A DNA stretch of 64,000 nt from Nocardia sp. BMG51109 (GCF_000526215.1 NZ_JAFQ01000004.1:1488001-1552000); one strand, 5' to 3'; positions 1-8,484 are shown, counted from the stretch's first letter. Notes: generated by a model from the sequence alone, not told the origin. Program-made: numbers and translations.

Positions 1-41
1 CCCGGGCTTCAATGGGGACGTCACCTGATGGAAGGCCCCGC

Positions 42-2600
42 ATGATCGACGACCGCGCCGACGCACCCACGGCGCCCCCACCCGACACCGCGCCGAATTC
101 GGTGGTCGCACTGGTGGATGCCACCTCGCCGACCGAGCGTGAACTGATCGGCGGCTGGCTGGCCGAGGGCGGTATCGCCGCGGAGTTCGGAGTCGACGCG
201 CCGGTGACGCAGATCGACCTGGATCCCGCCGCGGTAACCACGCGACTGGTGCACCGCCGCGACGATCCGCTGGTGGTTCCGGTCCGGGTGGTGTGGCTGC
301 CGCCGGAGCGAAACGGCGTGCGCCGCACCACCTTCGCCGACCTGGCCACGCTCTCCGATCCCCGCCGGCCGCACCGGCTGATGCAGCGCCGGCTGCTGGC
401 CAAGGCTCCGGACCGGCACCTCGTCCTGACCGGGCAGCCCGCCCGGCTCAGCGAGTTGCGCACGAACAATCCGGCCGTCGCCGGGACCGACGAACCGTTC
501 GCCCGGGCCGTCGTGCGCGCGGGAATCGTGGCACTGGAACGGGCCGAACGCGCCGTGATCGGCGACCGCTACAAGGTGCCGCGACTGGTCGCCGAGGAGA
601 TCCTGGATTCGCCGGAGTTCCTTCGCCGGCTCGACGCCATCGCCGAGCACACCGGGGTCTCCTCCCGCGAGGTGTACCGGCGCGCCGAGAAGTCGCTGCG
701 CGAGCTGGTCGCGGCGCAGAGCCGCCTGGTCTCCGACCTGTTCACCCAGGCGATGCGCCCGGTGCACGCCTCGACCTGGAAGGTCGACTGCGACTCGTCC
801 GGACTGGCCGAACTGCGCCGGCTCAACAGCCGCCATCCGCTGGTGTTCCTGCCCTCGCACCGTTCCTACGTGGACGCCTTCGTGCTCGGTGATGCGCTGG
901 CCCGGCACGACTTTCCGCCCAACCACGTGATCGGCGGCGCGAACCTGCGGTTCTGGCCGATGGGGCCGATCGCGCGGCGCACCGGAACCGTCTTCATCCG
1001 CCGGAGCTTCGGCGACGACGAGGTGTACAAGGCGGTGGTCGAGGAATACTTCGCCTACCTGCTGACGAAGCGGTTCAACATGGAGTGGTACTTCGAGGGC
1101 GGCCGCACCCGCACCGGCAAACTCCGCCCGCCGCGTTACGGACTGCTGAACTACCTGGCGGCGGCGGTCCGTTCGCGCCGCGTCGACGACGTCATGCTGG
1201 TGCCGGTCTCGATCACCTACGAGCGGCTCAACGAATTGGGCGCGATCGCCACCGAACAGTCCGGCGGCGCCAAGAAACCCGAGGGGCTGACCTGGCTGGC
1301 GCGTTACGTGCGCAACCAGCAGCATTCGGCGGGGCACGTGTACCTCCGGTTCGGCGCCGCGTTGTCGGCGCGCGAACGCCTTGCCGCGCACGGTGATCCG
1401 CTGACGCCCGATCCGGGCCCGGGCGTTACCGCCGAGCCAGAGACTCGCGAGCGGGAGCGAGCCGCGGTGCAGCGGTTGGCCTTCGAAGTCGCCGTCGGCA
1501 TCAACGCCGTCACGCCGATCGCCGCGAACGCGCTGGTCACCCTCGTGCTGCTGGGTGTGCACGAGCGTGCGCTGACCCTGAGCGAGGTGCGCGGGGTGCT
1601 GGCACCGGTGCGTGACTACATCCGCCGCCGCGGTCTGCCCAGTGGCGAACTCGACACCCTCGGCGACGATCACGGGCTGGCGGTGGTCCTCGAACAGCTG
1701 TCGCTGGCGCGCGTGGTGACGGTGTACCGCGGCGGACTGGAGCCGGTGTACTCGATCGAGCCGGGTGCGCATCTGGAGGCGGCGTTCTACCGCAACAGCG
1801 CGGTGCACTGGTTCGTCAACCGCGCCATTCTCGAACTGGCCATCCTGGCGGCCGTGGATGCCCCGGAGGGCGAGCAGCTGCAGGCCGGCTGGGATGCCGC
1901 CTTCCGGCTGCGCGATCTGCTCAAGTTCGAATTCTTCTTCCCCGAGCGCGCGGAATTCACCGCCCGGATGACCGCGGAAATGCGGCTGGTGGACGAGGAT
2001 TGGGACCGCCGCCCCGCTCTGTTCGATGCGGCGTACGCGGGACCCTCCGCGGTGACGCCGGCTGCCGCCACCGCGTCCGATGGTGACGCTGCCGGGGCCC
2101 TGCGTCGTGACGCTCCGCCTGCGGACCCGTCGCTCGCGTCGCGGCCCGCCGATCCCGCCGACGAAACCGTAGGCAGCGACATCCTGGCCGAGCTGACCGC
2201 ATCCGGATTCGTGATGGCGCACCGCGTGCTGCGCTCGTTCGTCGACGCCCAGCTGGTGGTGGCCGACCGATTGGCGGCCCGCGAGGACACGGCGCCCCTG
2301 GACCGCAAGCAGTTCATCACGGAATGTCTGGCCGTCGGGCGGCAGATGCTGCTGCAACGGCGGCTGCACAGCCCGGAGTCGGTGTCGTCGGAACTGTTCG
2401 ACACCGCGCTGAAACTCGCCGACAACCACGGGCTGCTCGATCCGCCGTCCGCCGATTCCCCGGCAGCACAGGATGTTTCGGGCGCGGCCGAGGAACTGCG
2501 GGAGCGTCGCCGGGCCTTCGCCGACGAACTGCGCACGATCGGCGCCCGCATCACCCGCGCCGCGACCCTGGATCCGTCCCACCGGCTGGAGGTCTCATGA
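42..2600 (+). CDS. plsB: Glycerol-3-phosphate 1-O-acyltransferase (PlsB-like)
   Basis: Predicted to transfer an acyl chain to sn-1 of glycerol-3-phosphate, the first step of phospholipid and triacylglycerol synthesis at the membrane. The protein is about 852 aa, which is PlsB size. The acyltransferase block shows the HX4D motif as HRSYVD (codons near 858-875) and the glycerol-phosphate-binding block FEGGRTRTGK (near 1095-1125), followed by a long alpha-helical C-terminal region typical of actinobacterial PlsB2. The ATG at 42 is preferred because GGAAGG lies 6-7 nt upstream; an in-frame ATG at 12 has no comparable site. The stop overlaps the next start as ATGA, so translation of the two acyltransferases is probably coupled. 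A low-complexity Ala/Asp-rich stretch near 2040-2160 interrupts the C-terminal region. Family assignment is firm; acyl preference is not readable. Confidence 0.93.
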   Translation: MIDDRADAPTAPPPDTAPNSVVALVDATSPTERELIGGWLAEGGIAAEFGVDAPVTQIDLDPAAVTTRLVHRRDDPLVVPVRVVWLPPERNGVRRTTFADLATLSDPRRPHRLMQRRLLAKAPDRHLVLTGQPARLSELRTNNPAVAGTDEPFARAVVRAGIVALERAERAVIGDRYKVPRLVAEEILDSPEFLRRLDAIAEHTGVSSREVYRRAEKSLRELVAAQSRLVSDLFTQAMRPVHASTWKVDCDSSGLAELRRLNSRHPLVFLPSHRSYVDAFVLGDALARHDFPPNHVIGGANLRFWPMGPIARRTGTVFIRRSFGDDEVYKAVVEEYFAYLLTKRFNMEWYFEGGRTRTGKLRPPRYGLLNYLAAAVRSRRVDDVMLVPVSITYERLNELGAIATEQSGGAKKPEGLTWLARYVRNQQHSAGHVYLRFGAALSARERLAAHGDPLTPDPGPGVTAEPETRERERAAVQRLAFEVAVGINAVTPIAANALVTLVLLGVHERALTLSEVRGVLAPVRDYIRRRGLPSGELDTLGDDHGLAVVLEQLSLARVVTVYRGGLEPVYSIEPGAHLEAAFYRNSAVHWFVNRAILELAILAAVDAPEGEQLQAGWDAAFRLRDLLKFEFFFPERAEFTARMTAEMRLVDEDWDRRPALFDAAYAGPSAVTPAAATASDGDAAGALRRDAPPADPSLASRPADPADETVGSDILAELTASGFVMAHRVLRSFVDAQLVVADRLAAREDTAPLDRKQFITECLAVGRQMLLQRRLHSPESVSSELFDTALKLADNHGLLDPPSADSPAAQDVSGAAEELRERRRAFADELRTIGARITRAATLDPSHRLEVS

Positions 2601-4063
2601 GCGCCATGACGATCGACGAGGCCGTCGCCGCGATCGGTACCGGCCCGCGGGGGCCGCGGATCGCCGCGATCTTCGACTTCGGCGGCACCGTCGTGCACGG
2701 CTTCGCACCGGCCTCCGCGGCACGGCGGCTGCTGCGCCGTCGCAGTTCGCGACGCGCGCTGGCCGACTCACTGCTGACCAGCATTCGCGGCGCGCGGGGC
2801 GAGGGCGAATACGAGCGTTTCCTGCAGCGCGTCATGCACCTCTGGGCCGGGCACGCGGACGCCGAACTGACCGATCTCGGCGAGCGGCTGTTCCACCGGG
2901 CCGGCTACGGCCACCTGTACCCGGAGGCGTGGCGGCTGATCCGGGCCCACGAGGCCGCCGGGCACACGATCGTGCTGGCGAGTTGCCTGACCCGCTACCA
3001 GGTGCTGCCCGTCGCCGCGGAGCTGGGCATCGAGCACGTCCTGTGCACGCGGATGGCGACCCGGGACGGCGTGCTGACCGGCCACGTGGACGACAAACCG
3101 CTGTGGCGCAACGGAAAGGCCGACGCGGTGCGCCGCTTCGCCGCCGCCCATCGCCTCGACCTCCCCGGCAGTTACGCCTACGCCGACACCGCCACCGATC
3201 TGCCGCTGCTGGAACTGACCGGACGTCCGCGAGCGGTGAATCCGGATCCGCACCTGACCCTCGAGTCCGGCGAGCGGGACTGGCCGGTGCTCGGCTTCCG
3301 TCCGCGGGAGGCGGCGCGGACGCGCGATATCGCCCGCACCGCAGCGGGTTTCGCGAGCCTGGTCGGCGGTGCGGCGTTCGGGATCGCCGTTCGGTCACCG
3401 TCGCGGGAGCGGCAGCGGATGGCCGATTCGATGATGAGTCACGCCGCCGACGCCACCCTGCGCGCGACCGGCGTGCGAGTGCGGATCACCGGCGCCGAGC
3501 ACGCCCGCACGCCCCGGCCCGCCGTATTCGTCTTCAATCACCAGAGCCAGTTCGACATGGTGGTGCTGGCCGCGGTGCTGCGGTCGGGCTTCACCGGAAT
3601 CGTGAAGAAGGAGATCACCCACAATCCGGTCTTCGGGCCACTGATGCGATTCGCGGGAGCCACGTTCATCGACCGTTCCGACACCGCCGGCGCGAAGGCC
3701 GCGCTGGGGCCCGTGGTGCGGACGCTGCGCGGCGGGCTGTCGGTCGTCGTCGCGCCGGAGGGCACCCGGTCGCTGACGCCGCGGGTGGGTCCGTTCAAGA
3801 AGGGCGCGTTCCACATCGCCATTCAGGCCGGGGTGCCGGTCATCCCGCTCGTGATCCGCAACGCGGGCGAAATCGCCTGGCGCGATTCGGCAATCGTGCG
3901 CAAGGGCACGGTCGACGTGGCGGTGCTGCCGGCGATCGATGTCGGCGGCTGGGATCCGGGCGATATGGACGCCGAGATCGAGCGGGTCCGGCGGCTTTTC
4001 GTCGACACTCTGGTCGATTGGCCGGCGCCCGAAGCCGATTCGGCGCAACCGCTGCGGAACTGA
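2597..4063 (+). CDS. plsC: HAD-IB hydrolase / 1-acylglycerol-3-phosphate acyltransferase fusion (PlsC)
   Basis: About 488 aa with two domains. Residues ~20-270 are a SerB-like HAD-IB fold; residues ~300-480 are a PlsC acyltransferase with HX4D as NHQSQFD and the EGTRS block, expected to acylate lysophosphatidic acid to phosphatidic acid. Position after plsB with a 4-nt ATGA overlap supports consecutive steps of glycerolipid synthesis. This two-domain architecture is standard in mycolata. Odd: HAD motif I reads DFGGT (residues 27-31), so the nucleophile Asp27 is present but the second Asp, normally the general acid/base, is Gly29 (GGC at 2681-2683, one base from GAC). The later motif YADTATDLP keeps acidic residues. 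The phosphatase half may therefore be weak or non-catalytic; the acyltransferase half looks intact. Confidence 0.9.
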   Translation: MSAMTIDEAVAAIGTGPRGPRIAAIFDFGGTVVHGFAPASAARRLLRRRSSRRALADSLLTSIRGARGEGEYERFLQRVMHLWAGHADAELTDLGERLFHRAGYGHLYPEAWRLIRAHEAAGHTIVLASCLTRYQVLPVAAELGIEHVLCTRMATRDGVLTGHVDDKPLWRNGKADAVRRFAAAHRLDLPGSYAYADTATDLPLLELTGRPRAVNPDPHLTLESGERDWPVLGFRPREAARTRDIARTAAGFASLVGGAAFGIAVRSPSRERQRMADSMMSHAADATLRATGVRVRITGAEHARTPRPAVFVFNHQSQFDMVVLAAVLRSGFTGIVKKEITHNPVFGPLMRFAGATFIDRSDTAGAKAALGPVVRTLRGGLSVVVAPEGTRSLTPRVGPFKKGAFHIAIQAGVPVIPLVIRNAGEIAWRDSAIVRKGTVDVAVLPAIDVGGWDPGDMDAEIERVRRLFVDTLVDWPAPEADSAQPLRN

Positions 4064-4100
4064 GTCCCGAAGCGCTCGGATGCTGGTGTTCCCGAAGCGC

Positions 4101-4838
4101 TCAGACGCTGCGGCCGAACAGCAGCTTCCACGGCATCAGCGCCGACTCCAGCTGCACCCGCAGGCTCATCTTGGAGGCGCCCTTGGTGCGCTCCTCGAAC
4201 CGGATCGGCACCTCGGCGATCGCGATGCCCCTCTTGATGGTCCGGTAGTTCATCTCGACCTGGAAGGAGTACCCGTTGCTGTGGATGGAGGCGACGTCGA
4301 TGGCGCGCAGGGTGTCGGCCTTCCACGCCTTGAATCCGGCGGTCGCGTCCTTCACGCCCAGCCGCAGGATCAGGTTCACGTAGAAGTTGGCCCACGCCGA
4401 GAGCGCCTTGCGGTACCACTTCCACTCCGTCGCGGTGGAGCCGCCCTCGACGTAGCGCGAGCCGAGCACCACGCCGACCGGCTTGCCCGCCTGTTCGCCG
4501 GAATTCTCCAGCTTGTCCAGCATGGCCGGAATGACATCGGCCGGATGCGACAGATCGGCGTCCATCTGGATGACGACGTCGGCGTCCTCGTCCAGCGCCC
4601 TGGTGATGCCGGCGATGTAGGCGCGGCCGAGGCCGTCCTTCTCGGTGCGATGCAGGACGCTCACCGCGGACGGCTGTTCGACGGCGAGCTTGTCCGCGAC
4701 CTCCCCGGTCCCGTCGGGCGAGTTGTCGTCGACGACCAGGACGTGCAGGTCGGCGACCGGTAGCGCGGTCAGCCGCGACACCGCTACCGGCAGGTTGTCC
4801 CGCTCGTTGTAGGTCGGCACCACCACGGTCACCTTCAC
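4101..4838 (-). CDS. ppm1: Polyprenol monophosphomannose synthase (GT2)
   Basis: Transfers mannose from GDP-mannose to polyprenol phosphate, supplying the lipid-linked donor for lipomannan, lipoarabinomannan and protein mannosylation. GT2 features appear in order: VPTYNERDNLP at the N-terminus, VVDDNSPDGT, the DXD-like QMDADLSHP, GSRYVEGG, ATAGFKAW and a C-terminal EVPIRFEER. Length is about 245 aa from the GTG at 4838, which follows the purine-rich GGAGGGCGAC; an upstream in-frame ATG at 4919 would add unconserved residues. It is the catalytic domain only. The N-terminal apolipoprotein N-acyltransferase-like domain fused to Ppm1 in M. tuberculosis is absent here and not adjacent in the window, so it may be a separate gene as in other mycolata. 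Convergent with plsC. Confidence 0.9.
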   Translation of the reverse strand: MKVTVVVPTYNERDNLPVAVSRLTALPVADLHVLVVDDNSPDGTGEVADKLAVEQPSAVSVLHRTEKDGLGRAYIAGITRALDEDADVVIQMDADLSHPADVIPAMLDKLENSGEQAGKPVGVVLGSRYVEGGSTATEWKWYRKALSAWANFYVNLILRLGVKDATAGFKAWKADTLRAIDVASIHSNGYSFQVEMNYRTIKRGIAIAEVPIRFEERTKGASKMSLRVQLESALMPWKLLFGRSV

Positions 4839-4966
4839 AAGTCGCCCTCCGCTCGATTCGACCCGGCCGCACGCCCGCCGCGGCGCGGGCACGATTCTGC
4901 TCATCGAACCGTAGCCCACCGGGCACGGCGGGTACGAGTTAGCTCGGGTGAACGCCGGCGCCGGGA

Positions 4967-5143
4967 TCAGTCGTCGTCGCGTGCGTCCGCGCGCGCATTG
5001 CGTTCACGGACGATATCGAGGGCCCGCTCGGCGGTGGCCCGGTCCGGATAGGGACCCATCCGATCGGCGAACCAGCACCGCTTGCCCTGCTCGGCGCGAT
5101 GGTGCTTCAGGCAGTAGTACCAGGGAGCGTCGGATTCACCCAT
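4967..5143 (-). CDS. Small conserved Trp/Cys-containing protein, 58 aa
   Basis: Short hypothetical protein beginning MGESDAPWYYCLKHHRAEQG and ending in a charged Arg/Asp tail. The core WYYCLKHH...CWFADRMGPYPDRATAERAL looks like a compact fold with two cysteines and a C-terminal helix; this pattern recurs in actinobacteria as an uncharacterised family, and from memory a similar small protein sits near ppm1 in mycobacteria (Rv2049c region). Start chosen at the ATG at 5143, where the conserved part begins; the open frame runs further upstream, but that part is low-complexity and reads like non-coding sequence. It lies 128 nt upstream of ppm1 on the same strand and may be co-transcribed with it. 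Function unknown. Confidence 0.7.
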   Translation of the reverse strand: MGESDAPWYYCLKHHRAEQGKRCWFADRMGPYPDRATAERALDIVRERNARADARDDD

Positions 5144-6114
5144 GAGACCAGCATCCCACTCGCCTCCGCTGCGCGTCGCCGATACGCGTGGCGCGGTCTC
5201 CGTGCGCGCCGCGGACCCTGCTGCCGAATCACCGCACGTGGAGCCCACCGAATCACTGCACGTGGAGCCCACGGTGGCCCGGGCCCACCCGGGGGTTGCT
5301 GCTGCTGGTCGTGTGGGTCGCAGCAAACCCCTATGCCGAGCGGTTCGGGCACCGCGATGTGGCCGGCCGATGTCGCCGCTTTCGCCCTCTCCTATTGGGA
5401 ATTCGATCGCGGCTCCCCGCGGCCCACGCCCGGCATCATGCCCATGCCCACTGGATCGAGACCACGACGATGATTCGGTCGGGATATCCCTGATCACCTT
5501 GTCTCCCGTGATAACCCGCGCAGTGAATGTTCTGAACTGAAAGGTTCACCAATACCCGCGCCGAATTAGACCAAACGCTTGCTACGGCAACGCCGAACGG
5601 CCGAAGAACAGGAACAAGAAGCACAATCCGGAAGTGATGCCGCATCAACCGCCGGCAACAGGCGGAACCCGATCCCCAAGGCTCCCTTATGAAACGACCC
5701 GAGCCGAAGCCGCCACTCGGGAACTTTGTTGCACCCATCACCGACGAAACCGCCGCCGGCGCATAGAACTACCGCCTGGACCGATCACTGCTTCGAGTTC
5801 ATGCGACCACCACGTCGTTGGAAAGCACCGCTGAAGCGAGTCAGTCCCTACTACACCCACCAACAGTGACTGTCCTCGGCACATGAGCCACGTCCTGGGG
5901 AGGATGCACCCACAGTGAGAAACCTCCGGCACCCATCAACAGCTGACCCGTCGTCGACAGAGGGGGTCACGCCCAGGATGCACCCCGTGGAAGGAGCCGC
6001 CGCTACACCCGCCGATAGTGAACCGCCTCAGGCGTGGAACTACTTCTCGAAGGGGGGTCGTGGGGCAAAGCCCCCCGGGCTGGGGTGTGGCGGCGCGACA
6101 CCCCTCGAACAAGA
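5144..6114. other. Gene-poor stretch of 0.97 kb with decayed repeats
   Basis: No convincing coding region on either strand; open frames here lack codon bias and recognisable motifs. It contains a tandem 24-bp duplication (5225-5272), an imperfect 27-bp direct repeat (5851-5877 and 6003-6029, beginning CTACACCC), repeated AGGATGCACCC segments, and two GC-rich hairpins at 6062-6104 (GGGGC-AAA-GCCCC and GGGGTGT...ACACCCC). Base composition falls below that of flanking genes between about 5480 and 5900. It borders the 3' side of a tRNA cluster. Confidence 0.6.
5225..5272. repeat. Tandem duplication, 2 x 24 bp
   Basis: Two adjacent 24-bp copies (5225-5248 and 5249-5272) beginning CGAATCAC and ending CACGTGGAGCCCAC differ at one position (C versus T). 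Each copy carries the palindrome CACGTG. Confidence 0.85.
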
Positions 6115-6142
6115 CAAAAACCCTCCGCGAACAGCGGAGGGT
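6115..6142 (-). terminator. Intrinsic terminator of the tRNA cluster
   Basis: Inverted repeat CCCTCCGC / GCGGAGGG (6121-6128 and 6134-6141) with a 5-nt loop. Read on the minus strand it is followed by a run of five T (6116-6120), about 10 nt after the 3' end of tRNA-Phe. A textbook rho-independent terminator. Confidence 0.9.
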
Positions 6143-6151
6143 TCCAGAGGG

Positions 6152-6225
6152 TGGCCAAGGCCGGGATCGAACCGGCGACCTTCCGCTTTTCAGGCGGACG
6201 CTCGTACCAACTGAGCTACCTGGCC
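6152..6225 (-). tRNA. tRNA-Phe (GAA)
   Basis: The 74-nt minus-strand cloverleaf has acceptor GGCCAGG/CTTGGCC, a D-arm with GCTCAGTTGGTA, anticodon stem TCCGC/GCGGA enclosing the loop CTGAAAA (anticodon GAA), and T-arm GGTTCGATCC. Discriminator A; CCA not encoded. Last gene of a Glu-Asp-Phe cluster and followed by a strong terminator. Confidence 0.95.
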
Positions 6226-6260
6226 GGGGCACCCGTTTCGAATGCCTGGACATTACTGTG

Positions 6261-6334
6261 CGACCCTGACGGGACTCGAACCCGCGACCTCCGCCGTGAC
6301 AGGGCGGCGCGCTAACCAACTGCGCCACAGGGCC
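6261..6334 (-). tRNA. tRNA-Asp (GTC)
   Basis: The 74-nt minus-strand cloverleaf has acceptor GGCCCTG/CAGGGTC, anticodon stem CCGCC/GGCGG around the loop CTGTCAC (anticodon GTC), and T-arm GGTTCGAGTCC. Discriminator G, the Asp identity base. Middle gene of the cluster. Confidence 0.95.
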
Positions 6335-6363
6335 TTGCTCTGCTTCCAACGGTGTCACCACCG

Positions 6364-6436
6364 TACCCCCTACGGGATTCGAACCCGCGCTACCGCCTTG
6401 AAAGGGCGGCGTCCTAGGCCGCTAGACGAAGGGGGC
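6364..6436 (-). tRNA. tRNA-Glu (TTC)
   Basis: The 73-nt minus-strand cloverleaf has acceptor GCCCCCT paired to AGGGGGT, D-arm GTCTAGCGGCCTAGGAC, anticodon stem CCGCC/GGCGG around the loop CTTTCAA (anticodon TTC), and T-arm GGTTCGAATCC. Discriminator A. First gene of the Glu-Asp-Phe cluster, an order common in actinobacteria. Confidence 0.95.
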
Positions 6437-6527
6437 CCGCCGGATCTCTCCGGTCCGTGTTCTACGGCTTCCGTGTGGGAGCCCGCATAGCTTATGACAG
6501 CTCGATCGTGAAACCCAAATCGGCTGG

Positions 6528-7193
6528 TCACGGGCCCAGGTTGAGATCCTCCATCCGTGCGGACGCGCGCCATCCGGTGCGGCGGAACTCATCGAGCCAC
6601 TCGGCGGTCGCCATCGACTCGATGATGACCTCCAGTGCCTCGGTGAACCGCGCCCGCAGGTCTATACCGCCACCGAGCAGGTCGATGATGTAGCGCTGGC
6701 CGGCCAGCGAGGCGGCGAGGGTGCGGGTGAACCGGTCCGGATCGGCATCCGGACGCAGTTGCTTCTGGTCGATCGCGCGCACCGCGAGCAGCCGGGTGGC
6801 CCGGCCGAGGATGCGCCCGCCGCCGGACTGGACGTCGCGGTAGAACTCGGGCTCGATGACGAGCCGGAACTCGGCCTGGATGATCAGGTCGTTCTCCAGC
6901 CGGAGCGCGATCTCGTCGATCATCCCGTGCAACATGTCCAGCGCACCGAGATCGGTTCGGGTGAGCCATCTTTCGGTGGTCGCGCGGTAACGTTCGACCG
7001 CGGCGTCCAGCACCGCCCGCGCGAGATCCTCCTTGGAGTCGAAGTGAAAGTACATGGCGCCCTTGGTGGCGCGCGATCCTTCCAATATCCGGTTGAGCGA
7101 TGCCGCGGCATAGCCGCTCTTCCCGAATTCAACGGCGGCGGACCTGATGATCGCCGCACGTGTCCGGCGGGCCCGCTCTTGCTGCCGTGCCAT
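6528..7193 (-). CDS. TetR-family regulator, gamma-butyrolactone-receptor-like
   Basis: About 221 aa. The N-terminal TetR helix-turn-helix is clear (residues ~10-55): RTRAAIIRSAAVEF, then ASLNRILEGSRATKGAMYFHF. The ATKGAMYFHFDSKEDLA segment resembles ScbR/ArpA-type gamma-butyrolactone receptors more than generic TetR proteins. The rest is a helical ligand-binding domain. Start at the ATG at 7193, with GGAGG about 10 nt upstream. It stands alone between the tRNA cluster and a 1-kb gap; no butyrolactone synthase (AfsA-like) gene is visible. The AT-rich upstream segment 7260-7370 contains CTCGCGAG and other palindromes that could be its own operator. Ligand and targets unknown. Confidence 0.85.
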   Translation of the reverse strand: MARQQERARRTRAAIIRSAAVEFGKSGYAAASLNRILEGSRATKGAMYFHFDSKEDLARAVLDAAVERYRATTERWLTRTDLGALDMLHGMIDEIALRLENDLIIQAEFRLVIEPEFYRDVQSGGGRILGRATRLLAVRAIDQKQLRPDADPDRFTRTLAASLAGQRYIIDLLGGGIDLRARFTEALEVIIESMATAEWLDEFRRTGWRASARMEDLNLGP

Positions 7194-8174
7194 GCTCGAA
7201 ACGCCTCCGAAGCTACTTGCCGCCGAAGGACTCCCGTTGTTCGGAACAGTCCTCGACGCGAAGGTTATGAGATTTTCAAGTACTTCAACTCGGGCTATTG
7301 CCCGGTTTTTCAAACTTTTGGTACGAAAACTCGCGAGAAAACCTGAAACACACTGGCTGGTATAGTTCTCGGCGCCCGAGGTGTGCCGCAGGGGGTGCGC
7401 ACCCGGGCGTTTTCTTCGTCTCGGATCTGCCTCCTGCGACGCAATCTCCAGGGCATCACGATCGGCCTGACCGGTCGCGACATCGTCGGGCACATCAACC
7501 ATAGGCCGAATCCCGTACCAACCGGGGTACTCCCGGTTCTTCCGGAATTCACCAAGCGGTCACCGTACCCCGAAACGACGGCCGTTGTAGGCCGTACCGG
7601 CAAGTCAGTTCGCCGAATCGCGTTTCCGGGACAATGGCAAATACACAGCTACCTAATGGGTGATTGGCACCATTCGCGAATTCCGGCGCGCCCCAGCGGC
7701 GTTCAACGCCGGGCGCATCGATCCCGGGCGGGCCACCACCCGCCGAACGCCTCGCCGCCCCGCCCCACAGTTCCCCCGCACGACCCACCGACACACTCAC
7801 CTCCGGTACCAATTGCGTTGTCACGCACCACGATTGGTTGATGTTTCCATACTTCCGCCGTCAAACAAATTGGGAACCAAGGTGATTGTCCCCAGTCGCG
7901 GGACACGTTCGGCCGTCCGGCAGCGGCCGGACAACCACCACCCGGGCGTATCGTCCGACTGCCCCAACATGTATCAGCCGGACCGCCGTCGCGAAACACG
8001 GTGCGTCGCCCGACCGCTGCCCGCGCACCGCCACCGCTCCGTCCACCCCGCCCCTCGGCCCGCCGGCTCCGCAAGCCTCATCGGCTCCGCCGACCAGCAC
8101 CGAGCCATCGCACCGGACGCCGCCCGGATACCGGTTACCGCTCACGCGCACGGCCCATTAGACTTGCGGACCGC
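7194..8174. other. Gene-poor stretch of 0.98 kb upstream of tRNA-Lys
   Basis: No credible gene on either strand. The first 180 bp (to about 7375) is markedly AT-rich for this genome and holds the TetR promoter region, the palindrome CTCGCGAG near 7332 and, read on the plus strand, a weak hairpin CGGGC-TATT-GCCCG followed by GTTTTT (7291-7310). The remainder is GC-rich with scattered proline/arginine-type reading frames that look like noise. A TAGACT box just before 8165 is the likely -10 of tRNA-Lys. Confidence 0.6.
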
Positions 8175-8250
8175 GCCCCTATAGCTCAGTTGGTAGAGCT
8201 ACGGACTTTTAATCCGCAGGTCCCAGGTTCGAGCCCTGGTGGGGGCACCA
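8175..8250 (+). tRNA. tRNA-Lys (TTT), CCA encoded
   Basis: Cloverleaf of 73 nt plus an encoded CCA at 8248-8250. Acceptor GCCCCTA/TGGGGGC, D-arm GCTCAGTTGGTAGAGC, anticodon loop CTTTTAA (anticodon TTT) on a CGGA/TCCG stem, T-arm GGTTCGAGCCC, discriminator A. The encoded CCA contrasts with the three tRNAs at 6.2-6.4 kb. Confidence 0.95.
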
Positions 8251-8253
8251 CAC

Positions 8254-8294
8254 GTCGGCGGGCGGGCCGCACCCGCCGACCACCGCCCGCCGAC
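8254..8294 (+). terminator. Hairpin after tRNA-Lys
   Basis: Perfect 12-bp inverted repeat GTCGGCGGGCGG / CCGCCCGCCGAC (8254-8265 and 8283-8294) starting 4 nt after the CCA end. It lacks a T-run, as many actinobacterial terminators do. Confidence 0.65.
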
Positions 8295-8465
8295 AGCCCT
8301 TGTGACGAGCGGGTTCGCGTCGGAGCTAACATCGTGCCGCCGCGAACGATAGTCAGCACAGTGTGGTCCACGCCCTTAGACTCGGAACCGTTGTACCCGC
8401 CCCGACGTCGTCATACGAGTTCCATCACCGACACTGTGAACTACCCCAGATGCGTTTCGTATCAC

Positions 8466-8484
8466 ACCTACGGTGCCGTAAGGT
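8466..8484 (+). promoter_or_regulatory. Operator-like palindrome in the desA1 promoter
   Basis: The segment ACCTACGGTGCCGTAAGGT contains TACGG-TG-CCGTA with nearly symmetric flanks and overlaps a TANNNT box (TAAGGT, 8479-8484) about 70 nt upstream of desA1. Mycobacterial desaturase genes are known to be controlled by a TetR-type repressor (MadR) at their promoters; matching this site to that regulator is an inference. Confidence 0.5.

Noticed and set aside
21..2582. An 853-codon open frame antisense to plsB
   Set aside because: Fully overlapped by the motif-bearing plsB gene; translation is Arg/Gln/Gly noise.
5166..5497. Upstream extension of the 58-aa protein to 176 aa
   Set aside because: The added residues are Ser/Gly/Arg-rich and encoded by the 24-bp tandem repeat; conserved sequence starts at the ATG at 5143.
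6018..6361. ORFs crossing the tRNA-Phe and tRNA-Asp genes
   Set aside because: They read through structured tRNA sequence (translations contain the well-known artefact GLEPATSAVTGRRA/GTRTRDLRRDRAAR); the tRNA genes are certain.
7291..7310. Plus-strand terminator CGGGC-TATT-GCCCG-GTTTTT
   Set aside because: Only a 5-bp stem, no plus-strand gene upstream; kept only as a note in the gap entry.
7326..7345. Butyrolactone autoregulatory element upstream of the TetR gene
   Set aside because: CTCGCGAG core is palindromic but flanks do not match known ARE consensus; cannot be called an operator from sequence alone.
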